This document shows positions 1 through 6,274 of a stretch of DNA of 13,162 nt, in pieces. A program made the translations under genes and the position numbers. The stretch comes from an uncultured Collinsella sp. (GTDB taxonomy: Bacteria > Actinomycetota > Coriobacteriia > Coriobacteriales > Coriobacteriaceae). The stretch is from NCBI GenBank assembly GCA_900544465.1, contig UQVT01000044.1, forward strand, positions 1-13,162, given 5' to 3'. The notes beneath the pieces are model-generated. The model was not told the DNA's origin and ran no database searches. It saw only the letters and a list, made by a program, of their open reading frames with translations. Position 1 is the first letter of the stretch. Every line of letters begins with the position of its first letter.

Positions 1-833
1 TGTCCTCCGAGCAGCTCAAGGCTGTCGAGGACCTGGTCAACCAGCAGATCTTCGCTTCCAAGCCGGTCGTGACCCGCGTCATGGGCATCGACGAGGCCAA
101 GGCCGCCGGTGCTGTCGCCCTCTTTGGCGAGAAGTACGGCGACGTCGTCCGCGTCGTCTCCGTAGGCGCCGAGGACCAGCCGTTCTCCCGCGAGCTCTGC
201 GGTGGCACGCATGCCGCCAACACCGCCGAGATCGGTCTGTTCAAGATCATCTCCGAGTCCTCCACGGGCTCGAATGTCCGCCGTATCGAGGCCGTGACCT
301 CCAAGGGCGCTCTCGACTACATGGCCGACCGTCTGGCGCTCGTCGACGCCGCCGCCGCTGCGCTCAAGTGCCGTGTCGACGAGGTTCCCGCCCGCGTGGA
401 GAACCTGCAGGCCGAGCTGCGCGAGACTTCCGGCAAGCTCAAGAAGGCGCTCACCGGTGGCTCCTCCGATGCGATCTCCAGCGCCATCGACGGCGCTGTC
501 GAGCTGAACGGCTACAAGCTCGTTGTCGCTGAGCTCCAGGGCCTTGAGGCTGCCGACCTGCGCAACGTTTGGGATACCGTGCACCAGAAGGTCGCCGGCC
601 CCGTCGCCTGCGTCGTTGCCAGCGTGACCGAGAAGGGCACCCCGGCTCTGCTCGCTGCCGGCTCCGATGACGCCGTGAAGGCCGGTTTCCACGCCGGTAA
701 CGTGATCAAGCAGATTGCGGGCCTGGTCGACGGTCGCGGTGGCGGTCGTCCCAACATGGCCCAGGCCGGTGGCAAGAACGCCGCCGGTATCGCCGATGCC
801 CTCGCGGCCGCCAAGACCGCGCTCGGCGCCTAA
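1..833 (+). CDS. alaS: Alanyl-tRNA synthetase, C-terminal part (5' truncated by window edge)
   Basis: This is the 3' end of alaS; the reading frame is open from position 3, so the start lies outside the window. AlaRS charges tRNA-Ala in the cytoplasm and edits mischarged Ser/Gly. About 276 codons are visible. They cover the end of the editing domain, with the conserved LFGEKYGD stretch and the CGGTH motif that gives the last Cys and His of the zinc/editing site. Next come FKIISESS and VRRIEAVT, a short helical linker, and the C-terminal DHHA1/C-Ala domain with GGGRPNMAQAGG near the end. The catalytic aminoacylation domain is not visible. The stop is TAA, and ruvX follows after 17 bp. In many bacteria, including Mycobacterium, alaS lies directly upstream of ruvX and mltG, as here. 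Identification is secure. Confidence 0.97.
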   Translation, partial: SSEQLKAVEDLVNQQIFASKPVVTRVMGIDEAKAAGAVALFGEKYGDVVRVVSVGAEDQPFSRELCGGTHAANTAEIGLFKIISESSTGSNVRRIEAVTSKGALDYMADRLALVDAAAAALKCRVDEVPARVENLQAELRETSGKLKKALTGGSSDAISSAIDGAVELNGYKLVVAELQGLEAADLRNVWDTVHQKVAGPVACVVASVTEKGTPALLAAGSDDAVKAGFHAGNVIKQIAGLVDGRGGGRPNMAQAGGKNAAGIADALAAAKTALGA

Positions 834-850
834 GAACCTAAGTAGTCGCT

Positions 851-1279
851 GTGGTCGCGCTCGCACTGGACATAGGGGAGACCAGGATTGGCATTGCCGT
901 CTCGAGTCGTGATGGCAAGATGGCAATGCCTGTCAAGGTGCTTCCGGCTGCCGAGGTCACCGGTATGGCAAAGACGTTTCGCTACCTGGTCGAGGACTAT
1001 GAGCCCGATATCCTGGTAAGCGGACGTCCTTTGACCATGGCCGGTGAACCCGGCCCCCAGGCCGAGCGCGTCGCCGCCGTGGCCCAAAAGATTGCCGACG
1101 AGCTCGACCTTCCGCTGGAGTTTGAGGACGAGCGTCTGTCCTCGCAGGAGGCCAAGCGAATCCTGCGAGAGCAGGGGCTCAACGAAAAGCAGATGAGGGG
1201 CAAGATTGACATGATCGCCGCCAGCCTGTTCTTGCAGACATGGCTCGATCGTAAAAACGAGGAGGTTCAGCATGCCTAG
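851..1279 (+). CDS. ruvX: RuvX/YqgF family pre-16S rRNA nuclease / putative Holliday junction resolvase
   Basis: A 142-aa protein of the usual length for YqgF/RuvX, an RNase H-like fold nuclease linked to 16S rRNA 5' maturation and formerly annotated as a Holliday junction resolvase. The signature LDIGETRIGIAVS starts at residue 6, with the first acidic residue D7. The second, E94, sits in FEDERLSS, and the third, D120, in KIDMIAASLFLQTWLD, so the full catalytic triad is present. The SGRPLTMAGEPGPQ loop (57-70) corresponds to the family's G-P-L-x-M-x-G loop. The start is GTG at 851. There is no convincing Shine-Dalgarno sequence, so translation may depend on reinitiation after alaS, 17 bp upstream. 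The 3' end overlaps mltG by 8 bp, which implies translational coupling. Confidence 0.95.
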   Translation: MVALALDIGETRIGIAVSSRDGKMAMPVKVLPAAEVTGMAKTFRYLVEDYEPDILVSGRPLTMAGEPGPQAERVAAVAQKIADELDLPLEFEDERLSSQEAKRILREQGLNEKQMRGKIDMIAASLFLQTWLDRKNEEVQHA

Positions 1280-2705
1280 CGCTTCCGATCCGCGCCAGCA
1301 GAATCGTACACGGCAGCCCGTGCCGCGCCCTGCTCAGCCTGGCCAGCGTCCGGCACAGCCGACGCAGCGCGCAGCTCAGCCTGCCGCGCGCCCGGTGCAG
1401 TCCTTCTCTCGTTCGGCCCAACCTGTTCAACGGACGGGTCAGCAGCCTTCTGCTCGTTCGGTTCAGCATCCGGCTTCTCACGCGGCTCAGCAGCCCACTG
1501 CTCGTACGGCCCAGCCTGCAGGCGGTACCCGCTTTAAGCAGCAGGCACCTACCCAGCGAACGCAGGCCCCCCAATCGCATTCTCATCACGCCCGCGGTTC
1601 GCATGGCGTTGCTCCGGCGACCCGCTCGAGCTACAACACGCATACTCGTCGCGGTGCTCAAAAGAAGAGCTCTCCGGTTCCCATGATCATCGGCGTTGTG
1701 GTGGCGGTGCTTGCGCTTGTCGCGATCGTTTTCTTTGTCGTGCCGGCCGTCAAGGGCTTCTTTGCCGGTGAGGATACGAAGGTCACGGCTGGTCAGCAGG
1801 TTACGTTAACCATTCCCGACGGTGCTTCGGGCGATACGATCGCCTCGATTCTCTCCGAGAACCATATCGTCGAGAATCCCAAGGATTACTATGCGGCGGT
1901 GAAAAAGCTCAACGCCGATATGTCGCTCAAGCCTGGTACCTATTTGTTCACCACACTCATGGACGCGACCAAGGTTGTTCAGCAGCTCATGGAAGGTCCC
2001 AACGCGGGCTCCAATGCGCTAACTATCCCTGAGGGCCTGACGGTCGATCAAGTCGCCGACCGTGTGGCCCAGGCCTACGATGGCATCTCTAAGGAAGACT
2101 TCCTCAACCAGGCTAAGGCCTCCAACTACGTGGATGACTATAGCTTCCTTAAGGGCGCCGCCAACGACTCGCTTGAGGGTTTCTTGTTCCCCAAGACCTA
2201 TTCGTTGGGTGATTCGCCGACGGCCGATGGCGTGATTCGCGCTATGCTCGATCAGTTTAAGACCGAGTACAAGTCGCTTGACTTTGCGAGCTGCGAAGCC
2301 AAGATCAAGGAACGCTACGGTGTGGAGATGTCCGACTACGACATCGTCAACTTGGCCTCTATCGTTGAGCGCGAGGGCCTCAACGCCGATCAACGTGCGC
2401 ACGTGGCCTCGGTCTTCTACAACCGCCTTGCCGGCAAGCTCGACGGTCTGCGCTATCTCAATAGCGATGCGACTATGATGTATGTCACCGGTGGCGAGGT
2501 TACCGCCGACGACCTGCAGAGCGATAGTCCGTATAACACCTATAAGCACGAGGGTCTGCCACCCACGCCCATCTGCTCTCCGTCGCTCGAGGCACTCAAG
2601 GCCACGCTTGAGCCGACCGACTCCGATGACCTGTATTTCTATATTACGCAGGACGAGGAGTACTTCTCGCAAACCTACGAAGAGCATCAACAGTCTTGGA
2701 ATTAG
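1272..2705 (+). CDS. mltG: Endolytic murein transglycosylase MltG (YceG-like) with long cytoplasmic tail
   Basis: A 477-aa membrane protein. MltG cleaves nascent glycan strands at the outer face of the cytoplasmic membrane and is thought to set their length. Residues 1-132 form a low-complexity Pro/Gln/Ala/Arg-rich region with only one acidic residue (D6), expected to be cytoplasmic. A single membrane segment follows at about 136-160 (VPMIIGVVVAVLALV and onward). The extracytoplasmic part has a LysM-like subdomain (about 167-250) and the YceG catalytic domain. The motif LASIVEREG carries the likely catalytic Glu at E366, matching E218 of E. coli MltG. Family motifs VFYNRL, SDSPYNTY and GLPPTPICSPSLEAL follow, and SQTYEEH lies near the end. 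The start at 1272 has a strong GAGGAGG about 6 bp upstream, inside ruvX. The start of the next gene lies 1 bp after this stop. Confidence 0.95.
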   Translation: MPSASDPRQQNRTRQPVPRPAQPGQRPAQPTQRAAQPAARPVQSFSRSAQPVQRTGQQPSARSVQHPASHAAQQPTARTAQPAGGTRFKQQAPTQRTQAPQSHSHHARGSHGVAPATRSSYNTHTRRGAQKKSSPVPMIIGVVVAVLALVAIVFFVVPAVKGFFAGEDTKVTAGQQVTLTIPDGASGDTIASILSENHIVENPKDYYAAVKKLNADMSLKPGTYLFTTLMDATKVVQQLMEGPNAGSNALTIPEGLTVDQVADRVAQAYDGISKEDFLNQAKASNYVDDYSFLKGAANDSLEGFLFPKTYSLGDSPTADGVIRAMLDQFKTEYKSLDFASCEAKIKERYGVEMSDYDIVNLASIVEREGLNADQRAHVASVFYNRLAGKLDGLRYLNSDATMMYVTGGEVTADDLQSDSPYNTYKHEGLPPTPICSPSLEALKATLEPTDSDDLYFYITQDEEYFSQTYEEHQQSWN

Positions 2706-2706
2706 C

Positions 2707-3204
2707 ATGAGGATTTTTAGCCCCAAACGATACGTTGCCTCGGTCGATCGCATCGACCTTGATACCCTGTGGGCCGACGGTAAACGCGCCATTCTGCTCG
2801 ATCGCGATAACACCCTCGTGCCGCGCGACACCGAGCAGGTTCCCGCCGCGGTTTCCGCTTGGCTCGATACCGCCCGCGCCAAAGGCTTTAAGCTATGCAT
2901 GGTGTCCAACAACTGGCATCGCGACCAGGTCATGGCGTCGGCGCGCGAGCTGGGTCTCGAGGCCATCAGCCACGCCATGAAGCCGGCGCCGTTTGCCCTC
3001 AAGGCGGGTCTTAAGCGCCTCGGCGCCACGGCCGACGAGGCGGTGCTGATCGGTGATCAGCTCTACACGGACGTGTGGAGCGGCAACTTCGCCGGCGTCG
3101 ATACCATCTTGGTTAAGCCGCAGGCGACGCAGGACCTGTGGTATACGCAGATCTTTCGTATCTTTGAGCGCCGGGCCCTGCGCGACCTTCCCTGCGAGGA
3201 ATAG
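2707..3204 (+). CDS. YqeG family HAD IIIA-type phosphatase
   Basis: A 165-aa haloacid dehalogenase-fold phosphatase of the YqeG type, a family related to the yeast PGP phosphatase Gep4; the bacterial substrate is not settled. All four HAD motifs are visible: motif I LLDRDNTLV with nucleophile D32 and acid/base D34, motif II VSNN (S67), motif III K92 in MKPAPFAL, and motif IV GDQLYTDVW with D117 and D122. The N-terminal RIFSPKRYVASVDRID is typical of YqeG. The ATG at 2707 is chosen because the protein then begins just where the family does, and because it lies 1 bp past the mltG stop. No clear Shine-Dalgarno is seen, so coupling to mltG is likely. The same frame stays open upstream into mltG, but that part has unrelated composition. 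The gene sits in the place that aroE/aroC occupy in mycobacteria. Confidence 0.88.
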   Translation: MRIFSPKRYVASVDRIDLDTLWADGKRAILLDRDNTLVPRDTEQVPAAVSAWLDTARAKGFKLCMVSNNWHRDQVMASARELGLEAISHAMKPAPFALKAGLKRLGATADEAVLIGDQLYTDVWSGNFAGVDTILVKPQATQDLWYTQIFRIFERRALRDLPCEE

Positions 3205-3212
3205 GTCTCGTC

Positions 3213-3746
3213 ATGTCCCAGCACACCAAACACGGCTGCGACCATATCTTCTTTATCGGCTTTTTGGGCGCGGGCAAATCGACGCTCGCGCGCAACGTGG
3301 GCACCATGTTCAAGCGGCGTTTTATCGATACCGACCGCCTGGTCGTGCGCCGTTGCGGCAAGTCGGTAACCGAGATTTTTGAGACCGAGGGCGAGGATCG
3401 TTTTCGCGAGCTCGAGACCTCGGCGCTCCGTTCGCTCCAAAGCGAGCGCAGCCTGTTGGTTTCGTGCGGGGGCGGTATCGTCGAGACGCCGGTGAATATT
3501 GAGTTGATGCACGAAATGGGTACGTGCGTGTACCTCGAGGGCGACTTCGAGGATTCGATTCGCCAGATTCGTCGGTCCGACACGCGCCCCGATTTCCGCT
3601 CGCCCGAGCATGCCGCGCGCCTGTTTGAGCATCGCCGTCCGCTGTATCGACAGGCCGCCGACCTTACCCTTGATATTCGCAACAAGTCCTTCGAGGACGT
3701 TTCCTACCTTTGTGCCGAGATGCTTTTGGAGCGTGGACTGCTATGA
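3213..3746 (+). CDS. aroK: Shikimate kinase
   Basis: A 177-aa cytoplasmic kinase that phosphorylates shikimate at the 3-OH, the fifth step of the chorismate pathway. The Walker A loop GFLGAGKST spans residues 16-24. The DTD motif (D39, D41) follows and matches the Mg/shikimate-binding aspartates. R65 and E68 in FRELE match R58 and E61 of the M. tuberculosis enzyme, and CGGG (85-88) is the shikimate-binding glycine loop. R125 lies in the lid (TRPDFR, where the family usually has RPLL), and R141 lies in HRRPLYR. All key residues are therefore kept, although the lid sequence is unusual. ATG at 3213 is preceded by GAGGA 12 bp upstream, a long spacing. The stop overlaps the start of the aroB-like gene as ATGA. 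Activity on shikimate is likely, but a different substrate cannot be excluded given the decayed neighbour. Confidence 0.9.
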   Translation: MSQHTKHGCDHIFFIGFLGAGKSTLARNVGTMFKRRFIDTDRLVVRRCGKSVTEIFETEGEDRFRELETSALRSLQSERSLLVSCGGGIVETPVNIELMHEMGTCVYLEGDFEDSIRQIRRSDTRPDFRSPEHAARLFEHRRPLYRQAADLTLDIRNKSFEDVSYLCAEMLLERGLL

Positions 3747-4852
3747 TTCGCCGTCAACTGATCAATTTCCAAAACCGCAGCGTCGATGTCCGTGTCGGAT
3801 TGGGTGCGTTCGATGAGCTTTCGCGCATGTTTGCCTCGGCCGTGGGCAAGCCTAAGCGCGCGATGGTGGTTTGGAACGACGCCACATCCGAGCGTTTTGG
3901 CGAGGTCGTCGAGCATGCGCTGGTCGACGCCGGCTTTGCCGTGTCGCTGCTCGTCCTCGAGGTTTCGCCTGCCGGTGCCACGCTGGCCGATGCTGATGCT
4001 ATCTTTGGCGCCCTGTCTGCCAACGGCGTTACCTGCGACGATCTGGTTGTCGCCGTTGGCGATGCCGCAACCTGCTCGGTTGTTAGCTGGTGCGCCAACC
4101 AGTGGTGCGGCCGAACCGAGTGCGCGCTGTTGCCGACGACCTTTGACGCCATGCTCACGGTCGCGACGACCATGAAGCCGCTCGTCGCCTCGTCGGCCAA
4201 TGCGCTTCCCGCTATCGCGTTCCGTCCCGAACCGGGTTTGGTCGTGTGTGACCTCGACCTTGTTCGCGAGGCGGACCCCGAGGACCTCAAGCTCGGCTAT
4301 GTGGTACTTGTTGGCACCATGCTTTCGAGCAGTAAGTCCCGCTGGAATCAGTTTACTGAGACCGTCCCCGAGATTCTCGCGGGCGAGGAGGTCGCACTCG
4401 TCAATGCCGTTCAATGGTCTCAGACTGCCCGCAAGGACGTGCTGACGGCCACGAATCCGAGTGCCCGCCATGCGCTCGATTTTGGCAAAACGGGGGAGCG
4501 TACCCTGCGCGCCTGCTTGGGCGATGTCGCTTCGCAGGTCCCTGCCTACCAGCTGTTGTCCGAGGGCATGCGCTTTGAGGCGCGCCTAGCACATGATGCC
4601 TGCGACTTTGATATCGATTACGTCTTTGATGTCGATGACTGCCTGGAGGACTTTGGTATCGAGGAACTTGCCTTCGATCTGGAGCCTGCCGCATATATTG
4701 AGGAGTTCCGTAGGCAGCAGTTTGTTCGCTCAAACCGCAGCATGTTGCCGCTGCCCGCGGCACTCGGCGCCATTCGCCTAACGAACGTTGAGGACGAGGT
4801 TCTTGAGCGCCATGCTCACGCCTACTTGGCTTCTCGCAAAGAACTTCTCTAA
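3743..4852 (+). CDS. Degenerate 3-dehydroquinate synthase (AroB-like) protein, probable pseudoenzyme
   Basis: A 369-aa protein, normal AroB length. ATG at 3743 overlaps the aroK stop (ATGA); a start 33 bp further upstream would lie inside aroK. AroB normally converts DAHP to 3-dehydroquinate using NAD and zinc. Family landmarks can still be aligned: LLPTTFDA (129-136) with VPTTLLA, GLVVCDLDLV (165-174), LDFGKTGERTLRACLG (245-260) with NFGHTFGHAIE, and a C-terminal LPLPAALGAI (335-344). The working residues are gone. There is no GGGxxxD NAD loop (106-112 reads GDAATCS), no DSSVGGK motif after PTT, no GKN motif, and no Glu/Lys at the AEvIK position (186-191 reads YVVLVG). The His zinc ligands are replaced (K249 in FGKTGER) or absent (LLSEGMRFEA, 271-280). 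Five Cys cluster at 98-127. The frame is intact, so it is probably expressed and not a decaying pseudogene. Confidence 0.75.
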   Translation: MIRRQLINFQNRSVDVRVGLGAFDELSRMFASAVGKPKRAMVVWNDATSERFGEVVEHALVDAGFAVSLLVLEVSPAGATLADADAIFGALSANGVTCDDLVVAVGDAATCSVVSWCANQWCGRTECALLPTTFDAMLTVATTMKPLVASSANALPAIAFRPEPGLVVCDLDLVREADPEDLKLGYVVLVGTMLSSSKSRWNQFTETVPEILAGEEVALVNAVQWSQTARKDVLTATNPSARHALDFGKTGERTLRACLGDVASQVPAYQLLSEGMRFEARLAHDACDFDIDYVFDVDDCLEDFGIEELAFDLEPAAYIEEFRRQQFVRSNRSMLPLPAALGAIRLTNVEDEVLERHAHAYLASRKELL

Positions 4853-4889
4853 GATTTATTGACTTCCATCGTCTTTCGTATCATGTTGA

Positions 4890-4952
4890 GGGGCGGGTTT
4901 CCAATCGGTTGCGGATCGCATGCGATTCCGTCGTTCGGTTGAGACCCGTCCC
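4890..4952. repeat. Large inverted repeat with nested palindrome between aroB-like gene and pepP
   Basis: In the 132-bp gap before pepP, 4890-4901 (GGGGCGGGTTTC) can pair with 4941-4952 (GAGACCCGTCCC) over 12 positions, two of them G-U. Nested inside is 4912-4930, CGGATCGCATGCGATTCCG, which contains the perfect 12-bp palindrome ATCGCATGCGAT and pairs throughout apart from one bulged T. No T-run follows, so this does not look like an intrinsic terminator. TATATA lies just downstream (4956-4961), and AGAAAGG precedes the pepP start. It could be a structured mRNA leader, an operator-type palindrome, or a copy of a dispersed palindromic repeat. The function is unknown. Confidence 0.6.
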
Positions 4953-4955
4953 GTC

Positions 4956-4961
4956 TATATA
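4956..4961 (+). promoter_or_regulatory. Possible -10 element for pepP
   Basis: TATATA lies 23 bp upstream of the pepP ATG and would put the transcription start at about 4968, leaving a very short leader with the AGAAAGG ribosome site. No good -35 lies at 16-18 bp upstream (about 4933-4939 reads GTTCGGT), so the promoter is weak, activator-dependent, or not real. The alternative is transcription entering from the aroB-like gene, since no terminator separates the two. Confidence 0.3.
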
Positions 4962-4984
4962 GAGACAACAAGAAAGGAATCTGC

Positions 4985-6115
4985 ATGTCTGAGTTTGCTG
5001 CCGGTCCTGCATGTCGTATCGAGCGTGTCCGTGCCCTGATGGCCGAGCGTGGCTACGACGCCATCGTGGTGCGCGACGAGGCCAACCTTCGTTGGCTTAC
5101 GGGCGTGAAGGGCGTCTTCGACTACACCTTCGAGTTCCCGCACGCTGCGTTTATTACGGCCGACCAGTGCCTGTTCCATACCGACTCGCGCTACCTCAAC
5201 AGCTTTGAGGAGAACACGCCCGCCGGCAGCCCCTGGGTCTACGACATGGACGAGGGCACCATCCCCGGTTGGGTCGCCGGCAAAATCGCGGCCAACAAGT
5301 GCCGCGTCTGCGCTGTCGAGGACGACATGCAGATCAACTTCTATCAGGGCATTCAGCGCGGCCTGGAGGACCACTCTGTCGCTTGCATGCTGCCGTTGAT
5401 GCACGACGATATTCGCAAGATGCGCGCCATCAAGGACGCCGAGGAAATCGAGCTCATGCGCCATGCGCAGTCGATCACCGATGCCGCCTTCCAGCACATG
5501 CTCGGGTTTATTAAGCCTGGTATGACCGAGAAGCAGGTTCGCAACGAGCTCGAGAACTTTATGTTCGCCAACGGCGCCGACAGCCTTGCCTTCGGCTCCA
5601 TCGTGGCGAGCGGTCCCAACACCGCCAACCCGCATGCCGTGCCGAGCGACCGCGTGATCGAGAAGGGCGACTTTGTCCTCATGGATTACGGCGCGGGCTA
5701 CTGCGATTATCGTTCCGACATGACGCGCGCCGTCGTGATGGGCGAGCCCACGCAGGAGCAGCTCGACCTGTACGCGCTCGTGCGCCGTACGCACGAGGAG
5801 TGCGTCGCCGCCATCCATCCGGGCGTCGAGGGTAACGACATTTTCAAGCTTTCCAAGAAGATCATCGGCGATGCCGGCTATGGCGATTACTACAACCATG
5901 GTCTGGGCCACGGCGTGGGCATCGACATCCACGAGCTGCCCAACTTCAACCGCAGCAAGAACATCATCGAGGTCGGCTCGGTTATCACCATGGAGCCCGG
6001 CGTGTATCTGCCCGGTGTGGGCGGCGTGCGTCTGGAGGACTACGGCGTGGTCACCGAGAACGGCTACGAGCCCTTCACCAAGACCCCGCACGACCTGCAC
6101 GTCATCGATTGCTAG
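4985..6115 (+). CDS. pepP: M24 family metallopeptidase, Xaa-Pro aminopeptidase/dipeptidase type
   Basis: A 376-aa cytoplasmic 'pita-bread' peptidase expected to release N-terminal residues before proline or to split X-Pro dipeptides. The N-terminal creatinase-like domain covers about 11-140 (RVRALMAERGYDAIVVRDEANLRWLTG region). The catalytic domain carries all five dinuclear-metal ligands: D234 (MDYGAGY), D245 (RSDMTR), H309 (GLGHGVGIDIHE), E337 (TMEPGVY) and E351 (VRLEDYG). H217 in NPHAVPSDR matches the conserved substrate-site His. ATG at 4985 follows AGAAAGG at a good distance; the same AACAAGAAAGG ribosome-site context recurs before efp. The gene lies upstream of efp as pepQ does in mycobacteria. 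Aminopeptidase P and prolidase cannot be told apart by motif reading, so the symbol names the family. A strong terminator follows. Confidence 0.9.
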   Translation: MSEFAAGPACRIERVRALMAERGYDAIVVRDEANLRWLTGVKGVFDYTFEFPHAAFITADQCLFHTDSRYLNSFEENTPAGSPWVYDMDEGTIPGWVAGKIAANKCRVCAVEDDMQINFYQGIQRGLEDHSVACMLPLMHDDIRKMRAIKDAEEIELMRHAQSITDAAFQHMLGFIKPGMTEKQVRNELENFMFANGADSLAFGSIVASGPNTANPHAVPSDRVIEKGDFVLMDYGAGYCDYRSDMTRAVVMGEPTQEQLDLYALVRRTHEECVAAIHPGVEGNDIFKLSKKIIGDAGYGDYYNHGLGHGVGIDIHELPNFNRSKNIIEVGSVITMEPGVYLPGVGGVRLEDYGVVTENGYEPFTKTPHDLHVIDC

Positions 6116-6137
6116 CCCATTTCGATAGATTTTTGGG

Positions 6138-6180
6138 GCGGGGCGTCCGGAGCAATTGGGGCGCCCCGCGTTCTCTTTTT
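6138..6180 (+). terminator. Rho-independent terminator after pepP
   Basis: GCGGGGCG at 6138-6145 pairs perfectly with CGCCCCGC at 6162-6169. The stem extends inward through G-U and two C-G pairs to 11 bp and closes a loop of about 10 nt. TTCTCTTTTT (6171-6180) follows one base later. This is a standard intrinsic terminator on the + strand. It ends the pepP transcript 22 bp past the stop codon and isolates it from the efp operon. Confidence 0.88.
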
Positions 6181-6211
6181 ATGCGCTCGCCGCAGGCGCC
6201 GTCTGCAAGTG

Positions 6212-6274
6212 TATAATTTCGGTCGTATGTAATTTGGACGCTTGTGCGTTCTGCCCATAACAAGAAAGGTCGCT
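6212..6274 (+). promoter_or_regulatory. efp operon promoter (-10) and leader
   Basis: TATAAT, a perfect -10 consensus, lies at 6212-6217, just after the pepP terminator. The region 16-18 bp upstream (about 6188-6195, CGCCGCA-like) does not resemble a -35, so recognition may rest mainly on the -10. The predicted leader of about 50 nt holds a small hairpin, GGACGC/GCGTTC at 6236-6251 with a 4-nt loop, and then AGAAAGG (6263-6269) 5 bp before the efp ATG. Because later genes are nearly gapless, this promoter may serve efp through recN. Confidence 0.65.

Noticed and set aside
1272..1670. Repeat-rich DNA at the mltG 5' end as a tandem repeat array or separate small gene
   Set aside because: The repeats are codon-level (Pro/Gln/Ala/Arg) and irregular; the frame runs continuously into the MltG membrane and catalytic parts.
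4859..4887. TTGACT as a -35 promoter element after the aroB-like gene
   Set aside because: TTGACT is good, but the best -10-like hexamer (TATCAT at 4879) leaves only 14 bp spacing; at 17 bp the sequence is CATGTT, a poor match.
4890..4952. Reading the pepP upstream inverted repeat as an intrinsic terminator of the aro genes
   Set aside because: The stem is followed by CGTCTATATAG with no T-run, so it lacks the second half of an intrinsic terminator.
4955..6100. Open frame of about 380 codons on the - strand opposite pepP
   Set aside because: It mirrors a confidently identified gene almost end to end. Such antisense frames arise from GC-rich codon use, and its translation (Val/Ala/Asp/His-rich) resembles no family.
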